Assembly (NCBI GenBank): GCA_030062745.1
Contig: CP099841.1
Coordinates: forward strand, 30,631,398-30,695,397
Source: Capitulum mitella
Lineage: Eukaryota; Arthropoda; Thecostraca; Pollicipedomorpha; Pollicipedidae
Direction of reading: 5' to 3'
DNA: 64,000 bases
Positions 12,001 through 24,800 of this stretch are shown here, in pieces. Every line of letters starts with the position of its first letter. The first letter of the stretch is position 1. The notes under the pieces are model-generated. The model had not been told where the DNA came from, ran no database searches, and was given only the letters and a program-made list of their open reading frames with translations. The position numbers were made by a program, and so were the translations under genes.

Positions 12001-15000
12001 TACAATTTCACGCATCGTTTCATGCAGTCTGCACGAAGAAGTGTGTACCTGGCCGGGCCTCCCGATCCGTGCCGCGGCCTGGGGCAAGCGGGCAAACCTA
12101 ACGCCCCAGATCTGAGTCAGCTCCGACGCCGGAACTCGGAGCATAAGCGCGTGGCCGGATTTACCGGACCATGAGGCGCGCCGCCGGACGACCCGCCCAT
12201 CTGGCAGGCTGCAGCTGGCCGCACGGGACACGGCCGCCGCCGGAGCTGACCCGAACCGGCCGGCTCGTCCCCATGCCACGAACGCCGTCAGTCCGACACC
12301 CTGAGGCCGCTCTAGTTTGGTCGTCACGGCCGCGGTACACTTGTCTGCAGCAGGGCTGAGCCAAGGGGGACAACAGGGTTCATGTTATTGCCTTTGGAAA
12401 CTTAATATTGCTCCACAAACCACAAATCAAAGTAAAAATCAATTTGCGGAACTCGAAAATGAAGTGGAGGAAATCCGACGAACTTTGAGGAAATGCGGTT
12501 TGTCCCAGGGGTGGCGGATTAGGGAGAGCAGGGGGCAGTTGCCCCCACTTCCAGCCGAAATTTAACGCTAACCACACGGCGTTGCATGGAAAGACACGAG
12601 ATAAAAAATTGACTTGCCCCCATTTCTGGAGATGCTCCGCCGCTACTGGTTTGCCCTGGCCTCCTTCTGAACTAAATCTCAGCTACGACCCTGGCCGGTG
12701 GCTGGACGATCGGAGCTTGGTCCCTCCGCACCGGCAATGGCGGTTGTGTCGTCGATGCGGACCACGCGCAGCTGGTCGTCTCAGGCAGCAGACCGTGCGG
12801 GCTGTCCGGTCCAGCCGGTCTGGTCTGGTCTCGTGTGGTCCAGACCGGCGGCGCGAAGCCACATTTTTGGGTGCCGCTCGCTCGGCCACGATATGGCCCT
12901 CGAGCTGGGGCGGACGGACGACACCCAGCGTCGGCCCCGGAGGCTGCGGGCCCGGGGCTGCGAAGGAGGAGGCTCTCCGGGCTGGGATGGACTGGACGAT
13001 GACCTCCGGGTCCGCCCAATGACCTATACATTGAAGAATTCTTCCACTGTCCAGCGGTTGAGACGGGCGTTTTGCTTGTTTACATAACACGTCGAGACTT
13101 ACGTTCGTGTTCTGAGAGGCATGGGCCGTGGAAACATTGTATTATGGGGAGGTGTTTGTACATTACATCGGCGTTGTTAGACAGACGTACCGGTTGGCTC
13201 CCTGTCGCAGGGTGTGCAGGCCGGCTCGCCGTCGTCGGTGCAGACGCACCTGCTGCAGCCGTCGTTCACCCTCCACGTGGAACCAGGAATACAACCTACA
13301 AACATTTTGACGCTGTCAGATGAAACGTGCCGGCATCGCATAACGTACTGAGCATATTCTCGGACATGAAAGAATAGCAAAATCGACAGCGCAACAAAAT
13401 CCCAACGTCGTTGACGCCAGCCTTGGTACCATTATAGTGTGCAAGTAAATGTATTATGTTAATTAATCGTAGCCAGTATTCACTGTTTGGCCACCTCCGA
13501 CACGCAGGAGGTTGACTGGTGCCACCCTCTTCCAGCTATTTCCAGAACTGGCTTTCGAGAACAACGAAAGAAAAAGGAGCATTTAGCTTGGTCTTTGAAC
13601 TTCACGAGGATGCCTCGATTGACCATTTTAGATCAGGTGGTGACTTTGAAGAATGCAAGCAACTTCAAATGAGATCATGTCATTGGATTCTGGTTTTCAT
13701 TAGCTCCTATGAAATGTAGGCTAAAGGGACTTGACACGCGCTGGGGTGGGGCCAATATGACCCACCCGCCTGCGTTGTTTTCCGGAATAGGTCGCAAACA
13801 GTGTTGTGCAGCCGCACCGAATATGACACAGCTATACAGATTTAAGCATTGGGCCATTCGGTAACAAAAGCCGTCAAGGCCATTCAAGATCACCGAGTTG
13901 GAGCTCGAAAACTCCGATCTTGATTTTCAGAAATGCATTTTAGGGCAAACTTCGAACGGCTGCCACGGATAGAGCTTTTAATCCTCGCCGAACGGAAGAG
14001 ATTTTCATTCGCGCTGGCGACGACGGGGTGGGGACTGGTAGGTACCCCCTTCGCCATTTGGCCCCTAAATGAGCTAGCACCTCGTGACGGAGAGCAATCG
14101 GAAGCTACGTGCCTAAGAAACCCAACGGTACCCTGGTCCACCCAGCTAGGTCAACCAGTGGCTTCCTAGATCAGGCCTGACTTTGTGCTCGGGAATGAGA
14201 AACCAATTTTCCGGAGTTAAAAACGACACCTCTGGTGACATGTAGGTCTAAAATCGTCTTCTTTATCATACTCAAAGCCAAAAATTACACTTGGAGCGTT
14301 TTAAGGTCAAAAGGCTCATACAAAGTCGTTGACCTCGTTTGACCTCGGAAGCGTCATTGACCCTTTTCAAGTGACCTTTTTGCATGTGGACTGCCATTCT
14401 GAATCGATTTCACGCCCACCATTTGCCGTTTATGCATACCTATTGTCCCAAAACAATAAAAGAGCGCCATTTGGCGCCAAAATTGCTCTGCAAGCCTTCA
14501 GTAAAGACGTCATAGCTCGGTGACCTGGGACAACCTCAGGTCACGATTTTTCAATACGCGTGCAATGAATGTATCGTCAGCCATGTGCGGCAGCGTAGTG
14601 TGCCGTTTTGCCGTCGTCTGCTAGGGGGAGGGGGGTCGGAATCCATCCTCTCGTCCGGCGAGGGTTCAGACAACGGGCGACACGTCAACGGTGACGACAG
14701 GCCACGTGGCGGGCAAGATTATGGACTGATTTTAAAATTTTAAACGTAAAAGGCATACTAGGGGTATGGGAGAAGGCAACGCAAAGCAACAAAGCCGTTA
14801 TGTTTTTCGTTTGCAGAATATTCACAAAGACATTTGGAGAACGAAATTTCCAGGGCCCTTACTATTTACCGATTGGCATACGCACGACTAAGCTTGTGCT
14901 TGGTTCTTCTTTGGGGGAAAGCGATTCCGAATTCGACTCATGGCTTGCTGAATTGATTCTGATTTTCATTCAGCGTGATTTTTAGAAACTGAATCGAATC

Positions 15001-15744
15001 CGATTTCGGCTCAAAATGAAATTGTTCGGTTCCGGCATTGATTCTACTAAGATCCATTCGATTAAATTAACACGCGCAGTGGAAAGGGGTTTCGCACTAA
15101 CGCGCACTGGAAGGGGGACACAAAAGTGCCCCTCCGATCTCGGAAACGGAAAGAGCTAGAAACATTATATCTTATGGGTAGGGTAGGGCCATATTATGTT
15201 ATATACATAGCGAATTACATGGTGTGCAATTCTCATATCCCTTGGTCAGTATCTTCAAGGTCAAATGGGGTCCAAAACGTCAACTTTGGACATTTTTTTC
15301 GGCCCGTACAGGCAATTCCGTGTAGATTTTCAAACAAAACGAGAAAGGGCGCGTGTTTGAGCGTTAAAACGTGGAATACGATAATATCCGCTCACCTATT
15401 GTCTTCACTGAGGACTACGGGACGAGGTCATGTCAATTCATTGAACTGTGGCGTCATTTTTTTCATTTTCCGCAGATCTGATTTCGAGCAACACGGGACA
15501 CTGGTGTGGCTTGAGTAAAACAAGGGCGCTAAACGGATTGCTTGGCGTGTTCTCAGTGAAGATAGCCAACATCGGTACATTTGATCACCTTTAGAGTTTA
15601 CTGATCTCTGCAAGGTCAAAAGAAGTGAAACAAGGTGATTGACGTTGGATAAGGTTTTTGACCCAAAGTTTTAATATCAACTATTTGCGTTGAAGTCGTT
15701 AGGGACCGAATTACACGATTTGATTACTATAAAAAGTAAAAATT

Positions 15745-15807
<63 letters not shown>

Positions 15808-18800
15808 CATATGCATGCGTATCAGTGTGCCAAACGTGCTTTTCTTATGGTTTTTGAATGCATATTTCATACAAATCGACATGTTGCAGAGCAAATCTGG
15901 ACCAGCTCACAAAATAGTTCACCTTGGCCTGTGATGACCTTTGCCTTCATTAACCGTGGCAACGTCGGCGTATCGATGTGAGAACACGTGTTTTTATTAG
16001 GGGCTGAATGCATTTTTCATACAGACCGACACGTTGCAAAGCAAATCTGGATCAGCTCACAGGCTGCTTGACCTTGACCCTTTCATAACCTTCACCCTTA
16101 CTGACCTTGGCTTTGGTTTTGGTACATCCATCATTTATGCTCGAATGATGTCGGTTGGTTATGTTCAAACGGTAATCTTACGTAGAACGCTGGTCCGTTC
16201 GCAAAGTTCCCATTTGTTAGCGACAGCTGTTATTTTCGTTATGTTTGTTTAAATTCTAATGTTTCAAACTTCAAAAATTTCAAGCCGATTTTCGATTTTT
16301 TTACATCAATCGACGAATTATTAAATTGCCGTAAATGTCACAAAGTATCAGCGACCAGCTCCGATCGTTCTCCAGATTTTCAAGAAAAACAGACAGGGAG
16401 CACAAAAGTATCCCCCCTTCCAGTGCACGTGCTAAGCTATTGGAATCTATTCTAATTTTGATTCTGTAGACAATTATGTGATACAGCTCGGACTCGGACT
16501 CCGGCACTTATCAGGGTGGTCGATTTTTATTTTTACTGTTGCCAGTTCGGAATCTAATCTGCTGTCGATTCCGGTCCAGGTGAAATCAAACACAAGTCTG
16601 AAAACTACTCAGTCCAGTCTCGCGCTGCATTCCATTTCTAGCGCGCCTTTTTGTATAATGCTAGCATAAATACCTTGACCTTTGCAGACCTTGCCGGCGG
16701 AGATGTCCGGACCCTCTTTAAGGCCAGGTGGACATCCAACGCCTGAGGGCACTACCGCGTCGCCGTACTCGAGCTTCGTTTCGTCGCAGAGGCAGAGGAA
16801 GCACTTGCGGTCCTCGTCCCATCGGGACTTGCAGTGCTCCGCACACTCCCCGTCACAGAAACTGTCTGCTGCCGAAAAGTTCCTGTCCGCCCAAAACGCT
16901 GTAGAGGGAAAGAGAGAGAGCATGTCACATGTTCCAAACATCCATGCTTAGGTGGTTCCAAACGATTTCCCCCTTTTCCTCGCGTCTTATTCAGTCGTGA
17001 CCTATCTGTCAGCCTTTGCGTGACGTCACGAGCAATTACAGTCCAGTGCACGTTAGAAGACACGCTCCCATTGGCCAGTACCGCGTCATACCGGCCGATA
17101 AGCACATGATGTTGCTTTTAATCGATTATATTTCTGAAGAATCAAGACTTTTTTGGAGCATGGAAGTGCTAAAAACATGATTTCCGACTTCTTTCCGGGC
17201 CAACCTAAATCGAAGAATCCAATCGAATTCTAAGAAAAGACGACGAATGTCGAACATCGCTGAATGTGGAACATCACAAGAAATGTGGCAAACGATAACC
17301 ACTAGTGCATACGGGTGCAGGCGAAATCGCCGTTAGTGCAATAGCAGCTGTTGCAATCAATCTTCTTGATCTCTCCAGGACGGTGCTGAGGCTGGTCCAC
17401 GGCGATAAAAGGCTGAGTTAGTTGACAAAAACCATAACAATGACGGCTCTGGCCTAACCTGCGACGTCATCGGTGACCTTTAGCTCAACGAATGGGAGGG
17501 TTCTGGATAATTGCCACTGTCGTTCGCCGTTTTAACCATCGAAATCAGACGATTCGTGGGAAAAGCTCCTTACTCCCAATAACTGGAGGGTGGCGAAATA
17601 TCCCAGCTAGGGAAGGGTTAAGAAATCCAAAATGGGCTCATAAACGTAGAAAACAGGGGTTACAGGCCAAAAACGCGGAGGGATACGCGGACGCCTTAGT
17701 CAACCCGAAATTCTGACTCAATTGAAAACATGTCATAAATTCCAAAAACATATAGCGAAAAAGAAGAAAACATCTTTAGACTGCCCTGATCAGCACCAGA
17801 TCGTAGCAAGAACTTAGCCCCGTAATGACAATTTCGTCACCTTTTATTGATTGCAGGGAGAGGGGCGTTTAAACCCCCACGTCTACTTTGAGAACCAATA
17901 GTTCGATTCGGCTGATTGAAAAATCAATCGACAGTGCCGTACGCTACGGTCCTGTGACGTATACATTTTTTACTCGTGGGCAAGAGATGATGCCACGGGT
18001 CAGGTCAAGCACGAAAAGATGACCACTTTTTCCAAAGTCACCTAATCACAATGAAAAGCAGAACGAGGCCAAATCTCCGTGGTAATATGCCCCTGGCAGC
18101 TTAATCACATATCCCGAGTGCCACCTAATACAAGATTGTACAAAGTCAAAGGTCACAGGCTGGGTAAAAATTGACCTTCGCTATGCCGTGTAATACGAGG
18201 CATGTTTCCTGACCATTCTGACATGGCAGTTCTGAAAATGACACTTTCAAAGAGCCCTGGGGGTAAGAATAGCCTTGAAATGCCCCCGACTACCATGCAC
18301 ATGCAACAATGCAACATTTCATAGTTTAGTTTCAAACTCGGCATACCATGATCACGCTCGTGACTTCCATTTGGCATCTCTCGATGAGCCTACAGGTCAG
18401 TTTGTTCCATGTTGCACGTTTTCATTGAATGTTACACAACACTGCAAAAACCGATATCTCCACACCAGTTATCCAAAACGTCAAATAGAGCCCATCACTT
18501 TACTCGCTAAGCTAACGTCGGCATGAAATCACCAAAGGTTTAACTATGAAAACATGTTACAATGCTGCATGAAACTGCTGTTTACGTTTTATGTACGGTT
18601 TCTTGCAAGAAATTTCGAAAAATCAGTTTGCTCAGGTATTTTTCAGAAGTGTATTCTCACTGGATCCGGAAAATGAAAAATGCATACTCAACCTAAGATG
18701 AACTAGAATGAGGTTGAAATCTACAGATGAGAATGAGAATGAGATCACAGGAGCTCCGGATTGAACTCTCAGGTCATACTGATATGCAAAGCAAGCTAAA

Positions 18801-21800
18801 CTCAGCAAACATTGTAAAAGCACCGACAATACGGCAGGGGAGTAAAACTGGACATCAAATCCCAAAACATGGCAGTCGTTGTGACGTTATTAAGACGTGA
18901 CTTTAAATGATCTTGTTTTCAATTTTTTTACGGCATGTGCACAGCTGTCGAAAAAAAGATACTGAGAGTTTCAGGATACTGCTTTTAATCGTTTGGGAGA
19001 TGTCTAAGAAATGCGCCAGTGGGAACGTTAAATGCCCCTCCACCACAGCTAACGGCGGGTTAAGAGGAGATAACCAATGCAAACGATGACTTCTGAACAC
19101 TGACATACGAGACATACGAGACCGGTATTTTTTACTATGTCCCCCCCCCCTTTTCACGGAAGTAAATGGATCGGAACAGGTTGGTACATTTGTGTCCCTA
19201 ACATTATCAAGCCATTACCATTAACGTAATTTAGTGTGTGTAGTAGAAGACACGCCCTACATTCCAAGTCCCAACAACCACATGCCATACCGGACCAAAA
19301 TAGGAAACTTTACGGTCATCACCGGCCCGCAGCATGTAAAACACTCGTACTCACATGGACCCGGTTGATCACATCCTCGACGAGTGCAGACCAACTGGCC
19401 ATTCATGCATGTGCAGGTGTTGCAATCGACCTGTTTCACCTCTCCAGGTTGGCACGCAGACTCGTCTGCCGGACCAAACGTGTACTTAAGTCCATTTCGT
19501 GCATCACTCCCACAGACAGTCACACCGATACCGCTCAGAAGTAGATGCATTTGCCATGCTTAATCGACCAGCTCGCGCCGCACCTTGTTCTTCCACCTGA
19601 CGTTGGCCTACTGACTGGAGAAGTTTATGATCACATTTCCAACGCTTTAGTATGCCAGTCATTTGTAATGCCTATATCATACTGAAATCATTAATATCTT
19701 TGGCAGATGAAACAAATACCTAGGTAGTTAATATATTTTTAAACTGGCAAATCACCATGACAGCTGAACCATCGAAAGATGTCAGATTGACGTTTATTGG
19801 GTATCCGTCCTTGACTAAAATGGATCTGGCAAGGCAGGTCATTTTTTTATTCATTTCTGGGAGTCGTATCGTGTGGATTTTATTAACACAAAACAAACGC
19901 AATTTGACATTTCGTAGGATTTCCAAAAGTAGCTCCCGAACGGTGTGGTGTTACCGCCAGCAAATTTGGCTAGCTGTGTGGAATTGGATGGCCGATTGTT
20001 GTGTGTTATAAATTGTCAAAGTCATTCAACGTGACTGACCTGTCACAAGTGAAAATCACATTATTCTTTTCAGAAATGACCATTGTTAGGGTAAGCGTCA
20101 AACTGCTGCTACAAATAAAGTCTTAAGGCCTGACTCAAACTTCACATGAATGTACGCATAATACAATGCACAAAAAATACACAGATAAATTGCGTTGATT
20201 GGACTGAATCAAAGTTAAGGTGAAAATCAAAGTAAAAATTATTTCCAAACATAGAACTTCCGCTGTATTAAACTCAGCCAAGAACAGTGAATGTGCACAA
20301 AAGACCAATTCATCGTAGGTCCATTTTAAAACAGGTCACGAATATTAAGCTAAAAATGTGCTCGCGCTTCTAGCTTTCTGCAGAGAATAAACAATGAAAG
20401 CGCCGACAACGTTTTGCTAAATGCCCGGTTCAAGGCTAAATGGCAGAAAACAGTACCAGGGGATGACAAAACACATTTCCTACGGTTTCAACGTTTCAAG
20501 GATCATGTGAGGTCACCGACGTGAGGCGAACTTAACTGATGTTGGTAAACCTTTTTCAGCAAACATTTGTGTTCTGAAGTTTTTTAAAGCTGATTTCGAG
20601 TTAAGCGCTTGTAATTACCTAGGTGTGGTACGCGTTGGGATAAATAGGCGCCCAGAAAAATGGGATAAGATGGAATGCCTCCGTTCTAGGACTCCGCGCC
20701 ATGCCCACGTACTGTGCGGAGGAACTGGAGGACTCAACGAAGTTTCCATCTAATAGTGCTTACTTTATTTATCGGCAGAATTGTACTAAATAACGTCAGT
20801 TAGCTCTGTGACGCACATTTTAGCGATTTTCACTTTCTAAGGTGAGGTTAGGTCAGTGAGCCAGGTCGGCCCCGGATGACCTTAGGTGACCTTTGGGAAA
20901 TATTTTGACCTGTAGGGTATATTTAGATGCCAAATTCGAATTGAGCGCAAGCTTTTACCTTGACTGGCCACAAAGCAAGCTATAAGGCGTTTTATGAAGT
21001 AGCAGTCATGTGACTTCATCTGGAAGTAACAATGTAAGCACAAGTACTGAACGAAGCCTTACAAATGATACATCATTTATTAGAATGTTACAATGTTTCG
21101 CGCCCTGCAAAAATAGTTTTGTACATTTAGCACGCGCACTGGAAGGGTGTTCTTTTCGTACCCCCGCCTATTTTTCTTAAAAAATCTCGAGAACGGATCG
21201 AAGATAGCCGTTGCTACTTTATGACATTTACGGCAGTTCAGTTTGTATTGAAAATGATCAGATGTTGGCTACGTTCACTGAAATACGCCAAAAGATGCGT
21301 TTAGCGCCCTCATTTACACTCAAGCTATTCCGTGCTGCTCGAAATCTGATCTACAAAAGATAGAAGATGACGGTATAGGTCAATGACCTGGAATGACTTC
21401 GGTCCGAAATCCTTCGTTAAGACCTTAGACGAATGGAAGTTGTCGTATTCCACGTTTTAAAGCTAAAAAACTCCCTTTTCCCGTGTCGTTCGAAAGTTGT
21501 ACGGCATGGTCTGTACGGACAGAGAAAGTATCCAAAGTTGATCTTTTCAACCCCATTTGACTTTGAAGATATTAACCTAGGGTCATGAAAATTCCACGCG
21601 ATCTAAATCGTTATAGTCCCATTGCCACAACAAAATTTCATGTCTCTAGCTTCTTATAGTCTCATTTTGGAGATCGGAGGGGGCACTTTTGTGCCCCCTT
21701 TCAGTGCGCGTTAGCTCGAAACTCCCTTCCATTGCGCGGATTAAGCGTTGTGAGAAACGGCTTTCGCGGTACAACCAAAATTCTGTCGAGCTTACACTGA

Positions 21801-24800
21801 ATCCGATGCTGTTTGACCTCATTTAATCCTGAGGATTACAGCCTAGAAACATCAAAATTCTACGCAAGAAAGGTCCTACATCATATTATCTACCTTGAAA
21901 ATTAGTGGCTCTAGCTCAAAGGCGTAGGAACGGGGAAGGCTAGAGGGTCCATGGCTCCACCTCACTTGGAAGTGGAGGGTTCTGTAATAGGCAGTAGCTT
22001 CCCCTCCACGTTTAAGGATATTTACTGAAAATAGGAACAAATCAGGGCAACAAATTGTTAACATAACAGTGAAGTGATCAAAGGAGTCATTGTACACCAA
22101 ACAAAGTCCATGATATTGCCGGAATGCCGAGTAGAAGTAGCAGCGTTCAAAGCGAGTGCCCAATTGCTTTGATGCTGAAATGGGTAGATAAAAACAAGCA
22201 TCAACTAATTTTCACTTTCGAGTTTCGGAGTCCAAGCGGGCCTATGGTGGAAGAATGTGTGGTCATATTCTATGGTCTACGATGAGCAACAAGTTCTTCG
22301 TGTTCTAGTTTTTTTCTGGATAATTTCAGTAATTTTGGCTTTTTGCTGAAACTAGACAAATCGCCATGTCATTTCAAGCGCCGATTTCTGAAAAACATTC
22401 GATCGGACGGAAATAAAAGGTGCTTTCCATAGGAGCGGAGGCTTGCAAACCTCATGGTACTGGGGGTGCCGAGGTAAAGGCTTTGAGACCTCGGATTACA
22501 TTAAATAATACGCCACATTGGCGACCGCCAAAGCCACCGGTCCGATTGGTTGCCGGACGCACAGGTGCATCCAAAAGGCAACAGACACTGCACGCATGAT
22601 CCCCGTTAGGCCATCGGCCGGAATTACTGAACGAATGTCTCAGCGTAAATTATTAGGGAAAACTGTAAGTAACTTACATTTCGATTAAAAGCATTCAAAT
22701 GTTTGACTTCATATTCTTGGGTCGTCATTGGAGAAACGAAACAGAACAGGTCAGTTGATAGGCGGGCGTGTGCCTAAACACTTCGCTTGTGAATACCTTC
22801 TTATTGCTTATCATTGCGTTTGAATAACGGCATTCCTAAGTCAAGTTCAGGTCAATTATATGACATCGGACGTAACTAGCAATCATGTTGAAAGGCGCGG
22901 ATGCTAACGGGGCTTAGTCGTGCACGACTCTTGTTTCGGCTGCGTTCTGGAATCTTTATGCTACTTTTTGCAACCGCAAACCTATTTCTAAAAACCCAGG
23001 ACCCACACCTGCTCAGTGCCGTATGTAGCAGTCAGGTAGCTAGCAACGCTAACTATCTGGCATTGCTAGCTAGAGGCAAATCATGGAATTATTGAGACGG
23101 ACGTGCAGCGTCTCGGTTCCCCATCAGCTGCACTTTAAAGCCTGTGTTCCCTTCCATACCATTCTGATTATCTGCGATCATATATGCTTAACCCGCGCCC
23201 GACTGGCGATCCTCACCGATCACGCTCGACTGAGGGGTGACTGCCCCTTCTTACTCACCAAGGGTTGGTCGCACGACAAAAACAAGCACACCGTTGGAAA
23301 GCCCGTGACAAACGGAGCTCAAAACTGGTCTCGTTTTTAGTTTCGGATAATATGTAAGCTATTTACGCCCCATATGTGTTTTTCTCATGGCCCACTGCAT
23401 GAAACCGAGAAATGGCCTGAATCTCAAGGACAGTGACTAATAACGCCTAGGTAAAGGCACCAATGCACAGGTAAATGTCCGCAGATGCCGATACACGTCT
23501 AATTTCCCGGAATTGTTCAATATATACGCCGAAACGCTGAGTTACAGACACGCCAATTTTCGCGTCGGATGAAGGCGGGCGCCGTAGCCGTACACAGTAT
23601 GAAATTAACGGAAACCAATTTTAGCGTTTCTTTACCTTCGTGACATATGCCTAACCATGTAATTTTTATTGATATTAGTGGTTGTTGTAATGGTTACTCA
23701 TGCTTAAATTCTGGAAAAATTCATTAGTTACCATTCTGCACTACTGGCGGAGCTTTATTCTCGAGAGCCTGCTTATATCCAAAATATGCATTTTTTTAAC
23801 TTTTTGAACTTGCTGGTCTTACTTGCAACTGTGCCAGTTCTGAGTATTGTTTTTTTTTTTACTTTTTTACCCGTTCTGAGTAATTCGTCGCCTGTTTTGA
23901 CGGTGGTGCATTTCGGCTCATATTAGCTATTCGTGGCCTGACCTCAGGTCAATGGCTGGAAATCATTGATACTTCGCCCATTGGCGGTAACTAGATGTCT
24001 TCATCACCCCACACTAAAAAAAATATTGTGAAGAATTTCGTTAGTTTCCGGAAAAACGACCACATGCCTTTAAAATGGACCTTGAACTCAGGTCATGACC
24101 CAGCAAATTCCGAAAAATCTGAGATAGTAGATTTTTTCGTATCTGTCAAGGTTTGTTATTCCTGAAAGTATGATTGCGATATCATGTTTTCTGAAAAAAA
24201 ATACAGGGCGCGTAGCTTTTTGGGGTATAGGTCCACTTGACCTGACGTAGTCCAGACACCTTACTTGACCTGAACTTAAAACTTGAAAACGCGGTGTAAA
24301 AATGACCATGCAAAAGGTATACCAAGTTTCGTGGCGCTGGGTTTGTTCATTCTCTCGTAATCTTGGAATAATCCCGGGAGGGTTCAATCGTCCCACCCCA
24401 GGCGGAGCGGGTTAACCATATTTCCACAGTGTGTCTTTAAACAGCAGTTCTGTTGTCTGAATTAATCTCTAGTGGTTTCTGTACCGTTGTGGTCTTTGAC
24501 CGATATAACGCGTCACACTTTCCGATTGGTAGGGCGGACTTTCGAAGGACCTGACTCGTGGTCAGTCCGTCTGCGGTAGTGGATTGAGCCAAGCGCTGAA
24601 TGGATGATGCCATGTCTGTTTTGTTCATTCGGGATGCCAAGTCACCATGATTGCTTTAACACTGGACGTTTGAGGGGAACATTCTTCTTTGTTGTCCGAC
24701 TGGACCGAACCTTTTCCAGAAATAAGCGCTTAACCCGCGCACGGCCGTGGGTCGGCGGCAATCACACCCGGCTGGGGGGAATCGGTTGACCGAGCCCCCT

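Noticed and set aside
11761-12327. 188-codon frame including exon 5 and upstream sequence
   Set aside because: Only 11987-11778 has the cysteine module; the upstream part lies before a good acceptor in GC-rich intron.
12582-13090. Several 120-146 codon frames on both strands
   Set aside because: GC-rich intronic patch opens all frames; no domain and no conserved cysteines.
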